Source: Gigaspora rosea (lineage: Eukaryota; Glomeromycota; Glomeromycetes; Diversisporales; Gigasporaceae). Taken from it: a stretch of DNA of 64,000 bases. Below the pieces are notes generated by a model. It worked only from the letters and a program-made list of their open reading frames with translations. It ran no database searches and had not been told where the DNA came from. The stretch spans positions 168,651 to 232,650 of the forward strand of contig QKWP01000041.1 of NCBI GenBank assembly GCA_003550325.1. The letters run 5' to 3'. The translations under genes were made by a program, and so were the position numbers. Position 1 is the stretch's first letter; each line of letters starts with the position of its first letter. Positions 23,640 to 34,501 of the stretch are shown piece by piece.

Positions 23640-23940
23640 GATTTGAAATTCATTTGCTAATATATGTTATCTTGACGAAGCAATCAGATATTCGAGACAA
23701 CAGAAAGCCCAAAACACTTCCACTATCTGTAAACTAAATCGCATAAAATTGAATCTATATATATACTTTACCTAGCAATCAACGAATCTTGAATCGAATT
23801 GTCTAAAACTTCTATCACGAAAGCTATCTTTAATCTATTTTATGGTGAACAGCTTTCTAATTACATTTTCATCACAAATATTTTGCCAACCATATATGCA
23901 TGTACTTTTATATTAATAATATTTTGTGATCCGCAAAATT

Positions 23941-23979
<39 letters not shown>

Positions 23980-26640
23980 AGAACCTGTTCAGCTTTTAAT
24001 CGTATTTTATCACATAATTTTTTTGCTATCTGCTTGTATACATACTTTTTTACATCAATTATATGAAGAGATATTTCAATAAACTTTCTAGTTAAAAGTG
24101 ATAATGTTATTGTAACAAAGCAATCAGATATTCGAGACAACAGAAAATCCAAAAACACTTCCACTATCTGTAAACTGTATCGCATAAAATTGAATCTATA
24201 TACACTCCTTACTTAGTAATCAACAAATCTTGAATCGAATTGTATAAAACTTCTATCACGAAAGTTATCTTTAATTTATTTTATGGTGAATAGCTTTCTA
24301 ATTACATTTTCATCACAAATATTTCGCCAACCATATATGCATGTACTTTTATGTTAATAATATCTTGTGATCTACAAAATAATTATAAAAAAAAAAACAG
24401 AACCTGTTTAGCTTTTAATTATCGCTATCTGCACATATACATACTTTTTACTTCAATTGTATGAAGAGATATTTCAACAAACTTTATAGTTAAAAGTGAT
24501 GATGTTATCGTAACGAAGCAATCAGATACTCAAGACAACAGAAACCCCAAAAACACTTCCACTATCTGTAAACTGTATCGCATAAAATCGAATCTATATA
24601 CACACCTTACCTAGCAATCAACGAATCTTGAATCGAATTGTCTAAAACTTCTATCTTTAATCTATTTTATAGTGAATAGCTTTATAATTACATTTTCATC
24701 ACAAATATTTCGCTAGCCATATATGCATGTAATAATATCTTGTGATCTGCAAAATAATTATAAAAAAAAAAAAAACAGAACCTGTTCAGCCTTTGATCAT
24801 CGCTATCTGTACGTATAGATACTTTCTTACATCAATTGTATGAAGATATATTTCAACAAACTTTATAGTTAAAAGTGATGATGTTATCGTAACGAAGCAA
24901 TCAGATACTCGAGACAACAGAAAACCCAAAAACACTTCCACTATCTGTAAACTGTATCGTATAAAATCGAATCTATATACACACCTTACTTAGCCATTAA
25001 CGAATCTTGAATCGAATTGTCTAAAACTTCTATCTTTAATCTATTTTATGGTAAATAGCTTTCTAATTACATTTCATCACAAATATTTCGCCAACCATAT
25101 ATGCATGTACTTTTAATGATTCGCAAAATAATTAAAAAAAAAAAAAACAGAACCTGTTCAGCTTTTAATCATATTTTATCACATAATTTTTTTGCTATCT
25201 GCACGTATACATACTTTTTTACATCAATTGTATGAAGAGATATTTCAACAAACGAATCGAATTGTCTAAAACTTCTATCACAAAAGCTATCTTTAATCTA
25301 TTTTATAGTGATCTAAAAAAAATAAAAATAAATAAAAAAAAATAAATAAAAATTCTTTTTAATTACTTTACCATTATGTAATTACTTCATCATTATATTA
25401 CATATATATAATTACTACATTGCTATGCATACATACTCATAACATATTAATAATCATAATGCATATATACCATAACTCACTACACAAATACAATAATAAT
25501 AAATATACAATAACTTACACAACCACTGGATCAGAAATTAACCAATCGAAGGCATTTTAGAGGATAAATTCTGGTGACGATTAACGATTTACTGGATCAG
25601 AGATCAACCAATCAAAAGCAAATTATATGAAGAGATATTTCACAAATCTTCTAGTTAAAAGTGATGATGTTATTGAGACGAAGTAATCAGTTACCCAAGA
25701 TAACAGAAAACCCAAAAACCTTTCACTATCTGTAATTTGTATTATCAAATCTATATACACATCTTACCTAGCAATCAACGAACCTTGAATCGAATCGTCT
25801 ATGTAAGCTATCTTTATTTTATGATGATTTATAACAAAATAAAAAAAAATGCCGCTTTTTAATTACTTTACCATTTTATAATTACTTCATCATTACATCA
25901 CACACACATAATTACTACATCGCTATGCATACATATATCATAATATATTAATAATCATAATGCATATACTTACCAAACTCACTATACAATTACAATAATA
26001 TAATAAATATACAATAACTTACACAATCACCGAATCAGAAATTAACTGATCAAAGTCATTTTAAAGTATAAAAAATTCTGGTAGCGATTAACGATCTATA
26101 CAACATAACACATGTAACCACCGGATCAGAAATCAACCAATAAAAATATTTTACGTAAATCATATGAAGAGATATTTCAACAAACCTTCTAAAAAGTGAT
26201 AAGACGAAGCTATCAGATACCTGAGACAACAGAAAACCCAAAAACACTTCTACTATCTGTAAACTGTAATGTGTAACATCGAATCTATATATACATCTTA
26301 CCTAGCAATCAACAAACCTTGAATTGAATCGTTTAAAACAAAAGCTATCTTTAATCTATTTATGGTGATCTATAAAAAAATAAAAAAAAATAAAAAAATG
26401 CTGCTTTTTAATTACTTTACCATTATGTAATACTTTATCATTACATCACAACGCATCGCTATGCATATATACATCATAACATATTAATAATCATAATGCA
26501 TATACCACCGGATCAGAAATTAACCAATCAACGGCATTTTAAAGGATAAATTCTGGCGGCGATTAATGACCTGCATAATGACAACATAACACATGCAACC
26601 ACCAGATCAGAAATCAACCAATCAAAACCATTTTAAATGC
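23640..26640. repeat. Tandem array of ~380-440 bp units inside the MULE
   Basis: The marker (A/G)A(C/A)GAAGCAATCAGATA(T/C)TC occurs at about 23676, 24116, 24514 and 24894 (steps 440, 398, 380), then in more degenerate form near 25680 and 26207. Units share AACACTTCCACTATCTGTAA, CAACGAATCTTGAATCGAAT, GCTATCTTTAATCTATTTTA, CAACCATATATGCATGTAC, a variable A run and CAGAACCTGTTCAGCTTTTA. The later part (25300-26640) is built of AT-rich variants with ACCGGATCAGAAATTAACCA. Length differences come mostly from the A runs and deletions. No coding. Confidence 0.9.
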
Positions 26641-26656
26641 TACATTTTTTTGGCGT

Positions 26657-27640
26657 TTAGAGAATTACAAGTAGTAGAGATATGCGTTTAGGTGAATACT
26701 TTGAGATATAAAAACCTTGACGCTGAAGTTGATTTTTTAATTCTATTACTGTAAGATGTGAATAGGTTTTGATCTCTTCTTGTAATTCATTGGGCATCTC
26801 AATACAAAGTTCTGGGCGTGAATGGAGAGAGCCATGATATATATCCACTATTGCAGTACTTAGGACTAAATCAACTTGAATAGTAACTTTACCTCCACAA
26901 TCATAGTGTGTTCGTCGCTTTCTGTTTGAATCTTTATAATTCTCGGATTGTGCCTCTTTTGACTGACAGCAAAAATAATAAAACCGTCCAACAGTATCTC
27001 CAAATTTTCTTGACATTTCAGCACTATGAAAACTACAATAATAAGGTTTAATTAGTAACCTTATGACTAGTGCAGTGTTGGCATTGGACATACATCCAAT
27101 GCCAACACTGGGCAGGTATATATTTTTTAACAAGATATACTTACTTCCATGAATAATCATTGCCACTTTCGATTTCAGCAATTATAAGGCTGGCTAATTC
27201 TTTTGCTATCTTGTCTTGAGACACAATTCTATCTATATTTACTATTAGATGAGTCTGGTAAATAATTTCAGCTACTCCGTCAGTTTGTGCACCAATAGTT
27301 AACTCTTGAATTTCATATTCAATTAGGTCTCCCAATCAAGATAATCAACTTCAATATGACTTTCATGTTTTTCATGTTGTTCTGGTTCAAAGTTTTTAGC
27401 TATGATTGTAGCGTGGGTGAAACCTTCTTCAGGTAAGATTTCAAAGCTACCTTGTTGGTTTAATTCACGATTATCTAATGAATTTACAATCCTATCTAAC
27501 AACCTATCTTTTTTTCTTCGCTCCCGGTTGTCTTTACATATTTTACATGTTTTATAACGTTTGCCTTCCATACAAATTGTTGAGGAGAGTGTTTATATTT
27601 ACAATCACTACATTCTTTAAGTTCTTCCAATTTTTTTTAA
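26657..27640 (-). pseudogene. MULE transposase: N-terminal zinc-binding part
   Basis: Reading from 27640: E-C-S-D-C-K-Y-K-H then, after a frame change, Y-K-T-C-K-I-C-K-D-N-R-E-R-R-K (27500-27560). This is a CxxC..CxxC cluster followed by a basic stretch, suited to DNA binding. After an acidic linker (27323-27500), the 27181-26657 frame carries F-C-C-Q-S, T-H-Y-D-C-G-G-K and Y-H-G-S-L-H-S-R-P-E, a Cys/His pattern like the FAR1/WRKY-type domains that precede MULE cores. The frame then runs out at the tandem array, and its catalytic partner begins at 23570. It is either split by array growth or spliced across it. Splice sites could not be assigned with confidence. Confidence 0.7.
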
Positions 27641-27774
27641 AAAAATTTTGAGTTAATATAAAACTGATTACTAAGCTAATATATTATAGTTTTGATTGCA
27701 CAAGTAATGTTTAAAAAGTATAGTATACTGTTCTCACTATCTTAGGAAGCACAGTATGAAAAAAGGTGGTTATG

Positions 27775-28045
27775 AATGTAATAAAAATACAGTAACTGAG
27801 GATATAGTGACGAATATAGTGATTGAAGATACAGCAATGAAGACACAGCAATTAAAAATCTAGCGACGAGGATATAGTGATTGAAGATACAGTGATGAAG
27901 CTACAATGGTTGGAGATATAGTGATTAAAGATACAGCAATAAGGATATAGTAATTGAAGATACAATAATAAAGAATATCAATTAAAGATGCAATGATGAA
28001 GAATAGCAATTGAAGACACAGCAATAAGAGTACACGATGGATAAT
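27775..28045. repeat. Minisatellite, GATATAGTGATTGAAGATACAG type
   Basis: Irregular alternation of two steps, GGATATAGTGATTGAAG and ATACAG(C/T)(A/G)ATGAAG, repeated about eight times just upstream of the MULE transposase on its minus strand. Period is roughly 30-40 bp with many deletions. Confidence 0.75.
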
Positions 28046-29330
28046 TAATTACTGATATTTTTAGATTTGTTCAATTAAAGCGTTGAGATACTCAGTTAAA
28101 AATATTAACTTTTATGGAAGGTAAAAAAGGCTTTATTTATATGATTTGGTATGTATTGATTATAAAGATCTAGTTTTAATTAAAATTATTTTCTTTACAA
28201 TCGTTATCATAAGTTTTTATTCGCTTTTCCTAATCTGATATTGTCTGACATTATATCATCTCTTTTAATTAGATAAAACGTGATATTCTTTGTAAAATTA
28301 TTTTTCAATAGGGTTTTGTTATGTTATATGCAAATGCAAATATCCAACGTCTAGTCTGATACATTATTTTTTTGCGATGCTCAAAGAAAATCACAATAAG
28401 TTTCATATTTTTCAATAATTCTTTACTTTCCACTCCTAATTTAAGATTTCTAATACTAAACCCCTCTCATTCACTCTTAGTCAGAATGAAGTGCATGTAT
28501 CAATTTACTTTGGCAAGTTTCGATATGCCTGAGCTTTTTGCTCATATTTTCTATCTTTAGCTAGAATATTACAATAATACTCCTGTATTTATAGCAAGTG
28601 ATAGAATTTGTACGATTATTAATAATTATGCAGCAAGTCAAATAGAATTGCTAGATGTATTATCAAATTGGTGCGTATGTTTTGCATAACATCAATCTAC
28701 AGTTATTGATATGTACACGATAGTAATTACTAACTAGCTTATGATATTTATTAAATATTTCCGATCCCTGCCTATTGTAAGCTTGGATCCATTATTTAAT
28801 GTCTCAGTCACCTGTATGTTTCTGTATTATGTTATTAATCCGTGCTAATACAATTTAAGAATTATCGATTGTAGATAGTATTTAAACATTGCCTATTACT
28901 GTGTAGTGACGTATGGCATTAATTATAAGATGTTACAAATTATCACTTTTCAACAGTTCAATATTTCACATTGTTTGATATATTGGATGCTATTGAATAA
29001 TCGATGTCAATTTTTGAATAAATAAAAACTAAAATATTTAAGTCATATATTTTTTGTATGATGAATAATATCTTTAGCAAATTTGAATGTGATTATTTAT
29101 TTTGAATAAAAGTATTTTTGCACAATTATATGCCATTTATTTTTATAATTAACTACGTGATTCTTATTATTATATAATGAATTTTATGAGATAGACTAGT
29201 GCGCTATGGCATAATTTTAATATAACAAATCCTTGAGTTTTCAAGTTTCTGCATAAAAGTTAAACGTGCATATTTTATATTTGATTGTCAGTTTATTCAC
29301 GTGACCTGTAATTAAAACTTCTACCAAAGG
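28046..29330. other. MULE right internal region, nothing recognised
   Basis: AT-rich DNA. The 62-residue plus frame at 28372-28560 has no recognised domain. The transposase promoter would be expected between 27640 and here, but I cannot point to one. Confidence 0.45.
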
Positions 29331-30190
29331 TTTCTCAATAACTGCTTAATCAAGTTAAGTAAAAACTATCTTATTTTAATTCTATAGTATTGTAGAATCA
29401 AAATAAAAAAAAATTCATTGAATTTGGCTTAGTTACCGAGAAATCATTCAAAAAATTTTGAAAAAACTAAAATTGGGTAAATTTTTTTTCTTTGAACTTT
29501 AAACAAAGATATCTCGACAACCAACTATTCGAATTTGATTAAACTTTTTTTATTTAATATTATAGTTTGTGAAATTAAAATGAAAAAAAATTGATTTTGA
29601 ATAGCTGGTTGTTGAGAAATATTTATAAAAGTTAAAAAAAAAATTTGACCGCCTTCTTTTTTCTAAATTTTGAACAAAGATTATTCAGCACTTATCTGAT
29701 CAAATTTAATCAAATTTTTTTTTTATTTTAATTTTTATAGGCTCATAGAATTATAAAAAAATTTTTGATCGAATTTGATCAGGTAAGTAACAAGTTACCT
29801 TTGTTCAAAGTTTAGATGTCTTTAAAAAAGAAGCTGTGGCCAATTTCTTTTTAATCTTTAATGAATTTTCCAACAACCAGCTATTCAAATTTAATTAATT
29901 TTTTTTTACTTTAATTCTACAACCACATTATTAAAATTTCATCAAATTCGAATAGTTAGTTGTCGAGAAAATTATGTTTAAAAGTCAAAGATAGAAAATT
30001 TTACTGATTTGCTTTTGCTAATATTAGAAATTTTTTTAGAATCTTAGTGATAATTTTTCGATAACTACTAAGCCAAATTCAATAAATTATTTTTTTATTT
30101 TGATTCTACTATACTATAGAATTAAAATAAAATAATTTTTATTGACTTGATCAGATAGCTATTGAGAAATCTTTACTAGAAGTTTTAAAA
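29330..30190. repeat. Series of imperfect hairpins with AATTCTATAG centres
   Basis: Four successive palindromes share arms of the type GAATTTGATCAAATTTTTTT and centres like TTTTAATTCTATAG / CTATAGAATTAAAAT, with outer arms CTCGACAACCAACTATTCG / CGAATAGTTAGTTGTCGAG. Examples of centres lie near 29385, 29570, 29745, 29930 and 30115, so spacing is about 180 bp. All are inside the MULE next to its right terminus. Non-coding. Confidence 0.75.
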
Positions 30191-30197
30191 ATGCTTA

Positions 30198-30277
30198 TTA
30201 TAATAATGGTCGGCAGGTCGGAGATGATCGATGGTGACCACGTGATCCGTAATTTTCGTGGTCGCCCTGGTGGACTC
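30198..30277 (-). repeat. MULE right terminal inverted repeat
   Basis: Complement of 20326-20405 with about five substitutions (for example GATCACGTGGTC against GATCACATGGTC complemented). Confidence 0.93.
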
Positions 30278-30479
30278 ATAAATAATGTTATGTACCCTCA
30301 TAGGAGGGCTGTACCCCCCTACTATATAAAACATTTTTCAAAATTCATATATTTATATAGGAATAGAAATTTGTCGCACCCGCAACATGTCATACCCTGA
30401 TTTCGACCAATTAAATCGCTCAATTTTGTAGACAAAAAATTTTAATAGTAAAATATAAAAATAAATAAGCAATATCAAA

Positions 30480-30832
30480 GCATATAATGTAAAATTTTAT
30501 TCTGATCAACTTTTTTTAAGTTATAAAGATAGATTGTCTTAGCAAAAAAATAATATTTTATAAGAAAATCAAAAATTTCAATTGTTAGTACATATAAAAC
30601 TTTTTTTACTAATAAAATTTATATTTACGTTTAAATATTATGTGTTAAATTTTATGCTAAACAACTTTTTCTAAGTTAAAAAGGTAGATTGTTTTAGTAA
30701 AAAAAAGTTTTATATGTACTAACTTTGGAAATTTTGATTTTTCTTATAAAACATTCTTTTTACTAAGACAACCTCTCTTTATGACTTAGAAAAGGTTGTT
30801 AAGAATAAAATTTTACATTATATAATGTGCTA
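30480..30832. repeat. Palindrome inside the 30373-32040 element
   Basis: GCATATAATGTAAAATTTTA at 30480 is the complement of the segment ending near 30830. Arms of about 130 bp include AAGTTATAAAGATAGATTGT and GTACATATAAAACTTTTTTT. Their loop lies around 30640. Confidence 0.85.
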
Positions 30833-30838
30833 TTTTAT

Positions 30839-31936
30839 ATATATTTTATACTTTTTTTTTTTTTTTNTTAAACCCATAGATTGTAAGTCCAATATCATCT
30901 AGCTGTGAAAACCGTGCCCAGATGCGACCTGTTACACTAATTCCCATAGATATAAATATCTATTGAATTAGGGACTTTGTCAGCCCTGTCAAAGACTAAC
31001 TCTTTTAGATTCTTCCTACCTACGCAACCAGATAGGATAATCTTATCCTAAAAGAAAATAAAACAAGTAAAAGAAAAACAAGGGGAAAAAATAAAAGGGG
31101 AAAAACATTTCAAACCTAAATGACTAACCAAAATATATAAAAAGAAAAATAAAGGAAGACACAGATAGAAAAAACAAAAGAGAAAACAATGACAGAACTG
31201 AAAAGTGTACTATTAAACCTGTACTAGATTGTAAAAATTATATAATACACTAAACGAATAAGTCTCTACTCTATGTTCATCTAAGCATTATATATAAAAT
31301 AGGTAAAATCATAAAAAACCCATAGAAGAAACCTGTAGAGAAACTTGCGCCTAATAGAACCTTCTGGAAAAAAATTTCGTGTCGAATTTTCCTTCAAAAG
31401 ACTTCACGTGTTATTCATTGTTTATTTTTTTTAGGCTGGAAACTCACTCGTGACTTGAATCAGATTAGGCAGGCGCCTTCCCAATTTGGACGAAGTAAAC
31501 ATTGTCGATCTTTTAGAGGGGTAAACTGGATTTCCCACTTTTTGGTAAAATTTTGAAAAGCCCAAGGAGAAATAGAAAGAGTACCAAACTTGTAAAGAGC
31601 GTAAGAGTTATGCTTTGAAGAATAATATATCTGACCAAAAGACTACTTCTGCCTAAGCCTCTATAGCTTTTGACAAAAAACTTTAGAGTTGTTGCCCTAC
31701 TACGTTTTCTATAGTAACGAAGACTTCCACTCGGAGAGCCAAACCCAAAAGGAGAGATCTTTTTCAGCTCTATTTTAGTTGTCTCACATCCGATCTTAAA
31801 CTCTTTATCCAAGCGCTTCTAGATAAAGCTTTTGTTATGTACAAATATACTAACTTCAAAGTTTGCATAGGTTGAATTTTTGTGAAAAAATTTGGTACGA
31901 GGGATCGTTGGAAAGAGTTTTTGATATATTTTATAC
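30839..31936 (-). mobile_element. 1.07-kb retroposon, copy 2, with 13-bp target duplication
   Basis: ATATATTTTATAC occurs at 30839-30851 and 31924-31936. On the minus strand the element runs from 31923 to a poly(A) seen as T15 at 30852-30866 (one N at 30867). It aligns with copy 1 (5366-6500) along its length, and both copies start within about 15 bp of each other. A 99-residue frame (31812-31513) with K-K-I-S-P-F-G-F-G and S-Y-R-G-L-G-R has no recognised domain and is not open in copy 1. Confidence 0.85.
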
Positions 31937-32099
31937 TTTATTAAGTAAAATTTTAAAATTTTAAAAACTAAAATTTTTTGCCTATAAAATCGCGCGATTT
32001 GATTGGTCGAAGCAGAGGTGCGACAAGTCATGGGTGCAACAAATTTATTTTTTCTATTTATATATAAAATTTTACAAAAACTTGACTATCTTTTGCTAT

Positions 32100-32335
32100 A
32101 GTAATCCAATTTAGATGAATTAGATGCCATTCAATTTGTCTCAGTAAGACGAATTCAATAATACCAAAATCATATCATTTGGATCACTTGATCAAAAGAT
32201 ATTTACAAAAAACTATTGGTTATATAGTAATTTATAAGAAAAGATATAACTAATAGTATTTGGCCAATAACTTTTGATCCAGTGATCCAGATGAAATGAA
32301 ATTGGTATCATTCGACTTCTCTCACTAAGAAGAAT
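32100..32335. repeat. Imperfect palindrome
   Basis: AATTCAATAATACCAAAATC and TTTGGATCACTTGATCAAAA on the left pair with TTTTGATCCAGTGATCCAGA and GAAATTGGTATCATTCGA on the right, with the centre near 32238. This is probably a foldback MITE relic. Borders not fixed. Confidence 0.7.
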
Positions 32336-32339
32336 TGAA

Positions 32340-32516
32340 TACACTCAGACCTCTCTAAATGCATATCGTTGGAACCAAACTTTTGGAAGTATGCATTAAG
32401 AGAACAATAAGAAAAATGCATTTATAGAAGTTTGGTATATATTTGGGCCAGAAAACTGATATGCATTTAAGGAGGTTATGCACTTAGGGGGATGCATTTA
32501 GAGAGGTCTGACTGTA
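32340..32516. mobile_element. Pogo/mariner-like MITE, 173 bp
   Basis: Left CACTCAGACCTCTCTAAATG and right, complemented, CAGTCAGACCTCTCTAAATG, flanked by TA (32340-32341, 32515-32516). The interior repeats ATGCATT(T/A)A(A/G)(G/A)(G/A)AG. Same size class and ends as the MITE at 1564-1737. Confidence 0.9.
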
Positions 32517-33111
32517 GTACTAAAATAATTAAATTTGGACTACTGAATCAGTTTTTAGCTAATTTTTTCTAAAAAAATTATATTATATTATTTTGATCCC
32601 TACTTATTGGGAAAACCATTTTCTTTTGTCTTGACCCCTTTTGTATAACATTATTTATGGATACCCCTTTACTGTAAATTAATAGAATATTGTTTTAGAT
32701 ACACAAAGTTAATTTTTGGTTGGTATTACAGTTTTTTTTTAATGTAAACAAAAAAAATAATATTTACATTTAAGATTAGACCATACAAAGTTTAATTTTT
32801 TGTTTTACATTACATGAAACTTGAAAACTTGGGTAAACTTGGATCTGCTGGTTTTTTTTAATTTACTGTAAATTAATAGAATAATGTTTGCATCTAAGAT
32901 TAGACATACAAAGTTTGTTTTTGTTTTGTATTACAGATTTTTTTTTAATATAAACAAAAAGAATAATGTTTACATCTAAGATTAGGCCAAGCAAAGTTTG
33001 ATTTTTTGTTTTGCATTACATGGAATTTGTAAACTTGGATAAACTTGGGTCCATCAGTTTTTTTTTTTAATTTATTGTAAATTAATAGAATAATATTTAT
33101 ATCTTAGATTA

Positions 33112-34501
33112 GGCATGCACAGTGTTTAAAATTGGCTTGTACAAAATGCACATGTGCAAGTACATTTTTATGGTACATAAAAATCTAGATAAGCAAATGC
33201 ACATGTGTGCATTTAAAATTAATTTAAATAATTGCACAGAAAAATTATATGCAACAAGAATTAAAATTTTTATACACAAAAAATAATGTGCAACAAAAAT
33301 TTAAAATTTTAATGCACAAAAAATAATTGGCAATCATATTTTATTTTTTGGAAGCTTTATATAATCAATAAAATTTAAAAAATATCAGTTATTATTTTTT
33401 TATATAAATCAGATTATTTTTTTTAGTATTGTCGTTCATTTTATATACCTATAAAAATAGCTAAAAGATTTATAATTTTTTTATAGAAATCTAAAAAAAA
33501 TCCAATATTAATTAATTAAATATTTGTTTATTTAAATAAAATTTTGGAGTAGATGTATTTTGTTCTTCTGAACAATATTTTTTTTATAAAATCATATTAT
33601 TTTGACTTTTAAAATAGCAACAATCATAATTGTATATAAAGTTTTTTAAAATTTATTATAAAAAATTTTATATACAATCATTAATTGTTGCTATATAAAA
33701 AGACAAAATAATACTAAGCAAATCAAATGTTTGTACAATAAGAAAAGTTATTCAGAAGAATAAAATGTACCTATTATAAAATTATTATATAAATTAGTTA
33801 ATATTCCATTAATATATTTTTTATTTTATGTTTTTACAAAAAAAATCACAAAGTTTTTTTTTAGCTATTTTTGTAGATAAGTAAAATAAAAACAATACTA
33901 AAAAGAAGTTATTTAATTTGCATAAAAATTTCAGAGTAAATATATTTTATCTTTTTGAACAATTTTTTTTATTGCAAAAAACCTGATTTAATTATTAAAA
34001 TTGCAACTTTTCATATAGAAACTATCTATTTTTATATATAAATATGATTGTAAAAAACAATTTTATTATTAAAATTAGACAACAAATTCTAAAACAATAA
34101 TGAATATAATATAATTGTGACTATATAAAGGTGTTTTTAATATAAATAAATGGTATCAAATTTTGGTATAATTATATAGAGTTTGTGGCTATATAAAAGA
34201 TAATTATTTGAAGGACAACTGTATTTGTATTAATTTAGTTAATAATTAACCTCTTATTCTGCACCAATCAATTTAGTTAATTAGATAGTCTCTTTTAGTT
34301 AAATAATAACTATAAATATAATAATCTTTGTAAATTGAAGATTTTATTATATTTATCTATCTCAATAATTTTTTACATATACATATGTGCAAGTAAAAAT
34401 TTTTTCATATGCACAATTAATTATTTGTGCATCTAAAACTTGTATATTACTTGCATTTGTGCAAGTAATTTTGGATCTGAATTTTAAACACTGGGCATGC
34501 A
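33112..34501. mobile_element. 1.37-kb hAT-type element, non-autonomous
   Basis: GGCATGCA flanks at 33112-33119 and 34494-34501. The termini are CAGTGTTTAAAATT and its exact complement. The 8-bp duplication and CAGTG ends fit hAT. Subterminal GCACATGTGCAAGTA / TTGCATTTGTGCAAGTAA motifs repeat near both ends, which could be transposase binding sites (inference). The interior is very AT-rich with many palindromic stretches and no transposase. Confidence 0.92.

Larger units (their letters stand above)
20317..30286 (-). mobile_element. 9.95-kb Mutator-like DNA transposon (MULE)
   Basis: Terminal inverted repeats of about 80 bp start GAGTCCACCAGGGCGACCAC at 20326 and end with the complement at 30277, differing at roughly five positions. 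A 9-bp duplication, ATAAATAAC / ATAAATAAT, flanks them (20317-20325 and 30278-30286, one mismatch); 8-11 bp is usual for MULEs. Inside, on the minus strand, lies a MULE transposase in two parts (26657-27640 and 21740-23570) separated by a 3-kb tandem array. A sequence resembling the unoccupied target (ATCCATAAATAATGTTATA, complemented) occurs near 32650-32670. Stops and a frameshift make the transposase non-functional. Confidence 0.92.
30367..32046. mobile_element. 1.67-kb element with ~77-bp inverted termini, hosting a retroposon
   Basis: The left end GTCGCACCCGCAACATGTCA (from 30373) pairs with the complement of the right end GTTGCACCCATGACTTGTCG (ending 32040). Pairing continues for about 77 bp (CGACCAATTAAATCG(C) against CGACCAATCAAATCG(C), complemented). 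AAATTT flanks both sides (30367-30372, 32041-32046). Inside are a palindrome (30480-30830) and the retroposon 30852-31923. Without the retroposon the element is about 600 bp and non-coding. Superfamily not decided. Confidence 0.8.

Noticed and set aside
23640..26640. CRISPR-like array
   Set aside because: Repeats of 380-440 bp with no short constant repeat/spacer alternation, in a eukaryotic transposon.
31513..31812. 99-residue frame in retroposon copy 2 as a real protein
   Set aside because: The corresponding part of copy 1 is not open and no domain is recognised, although the DNA is homologous.
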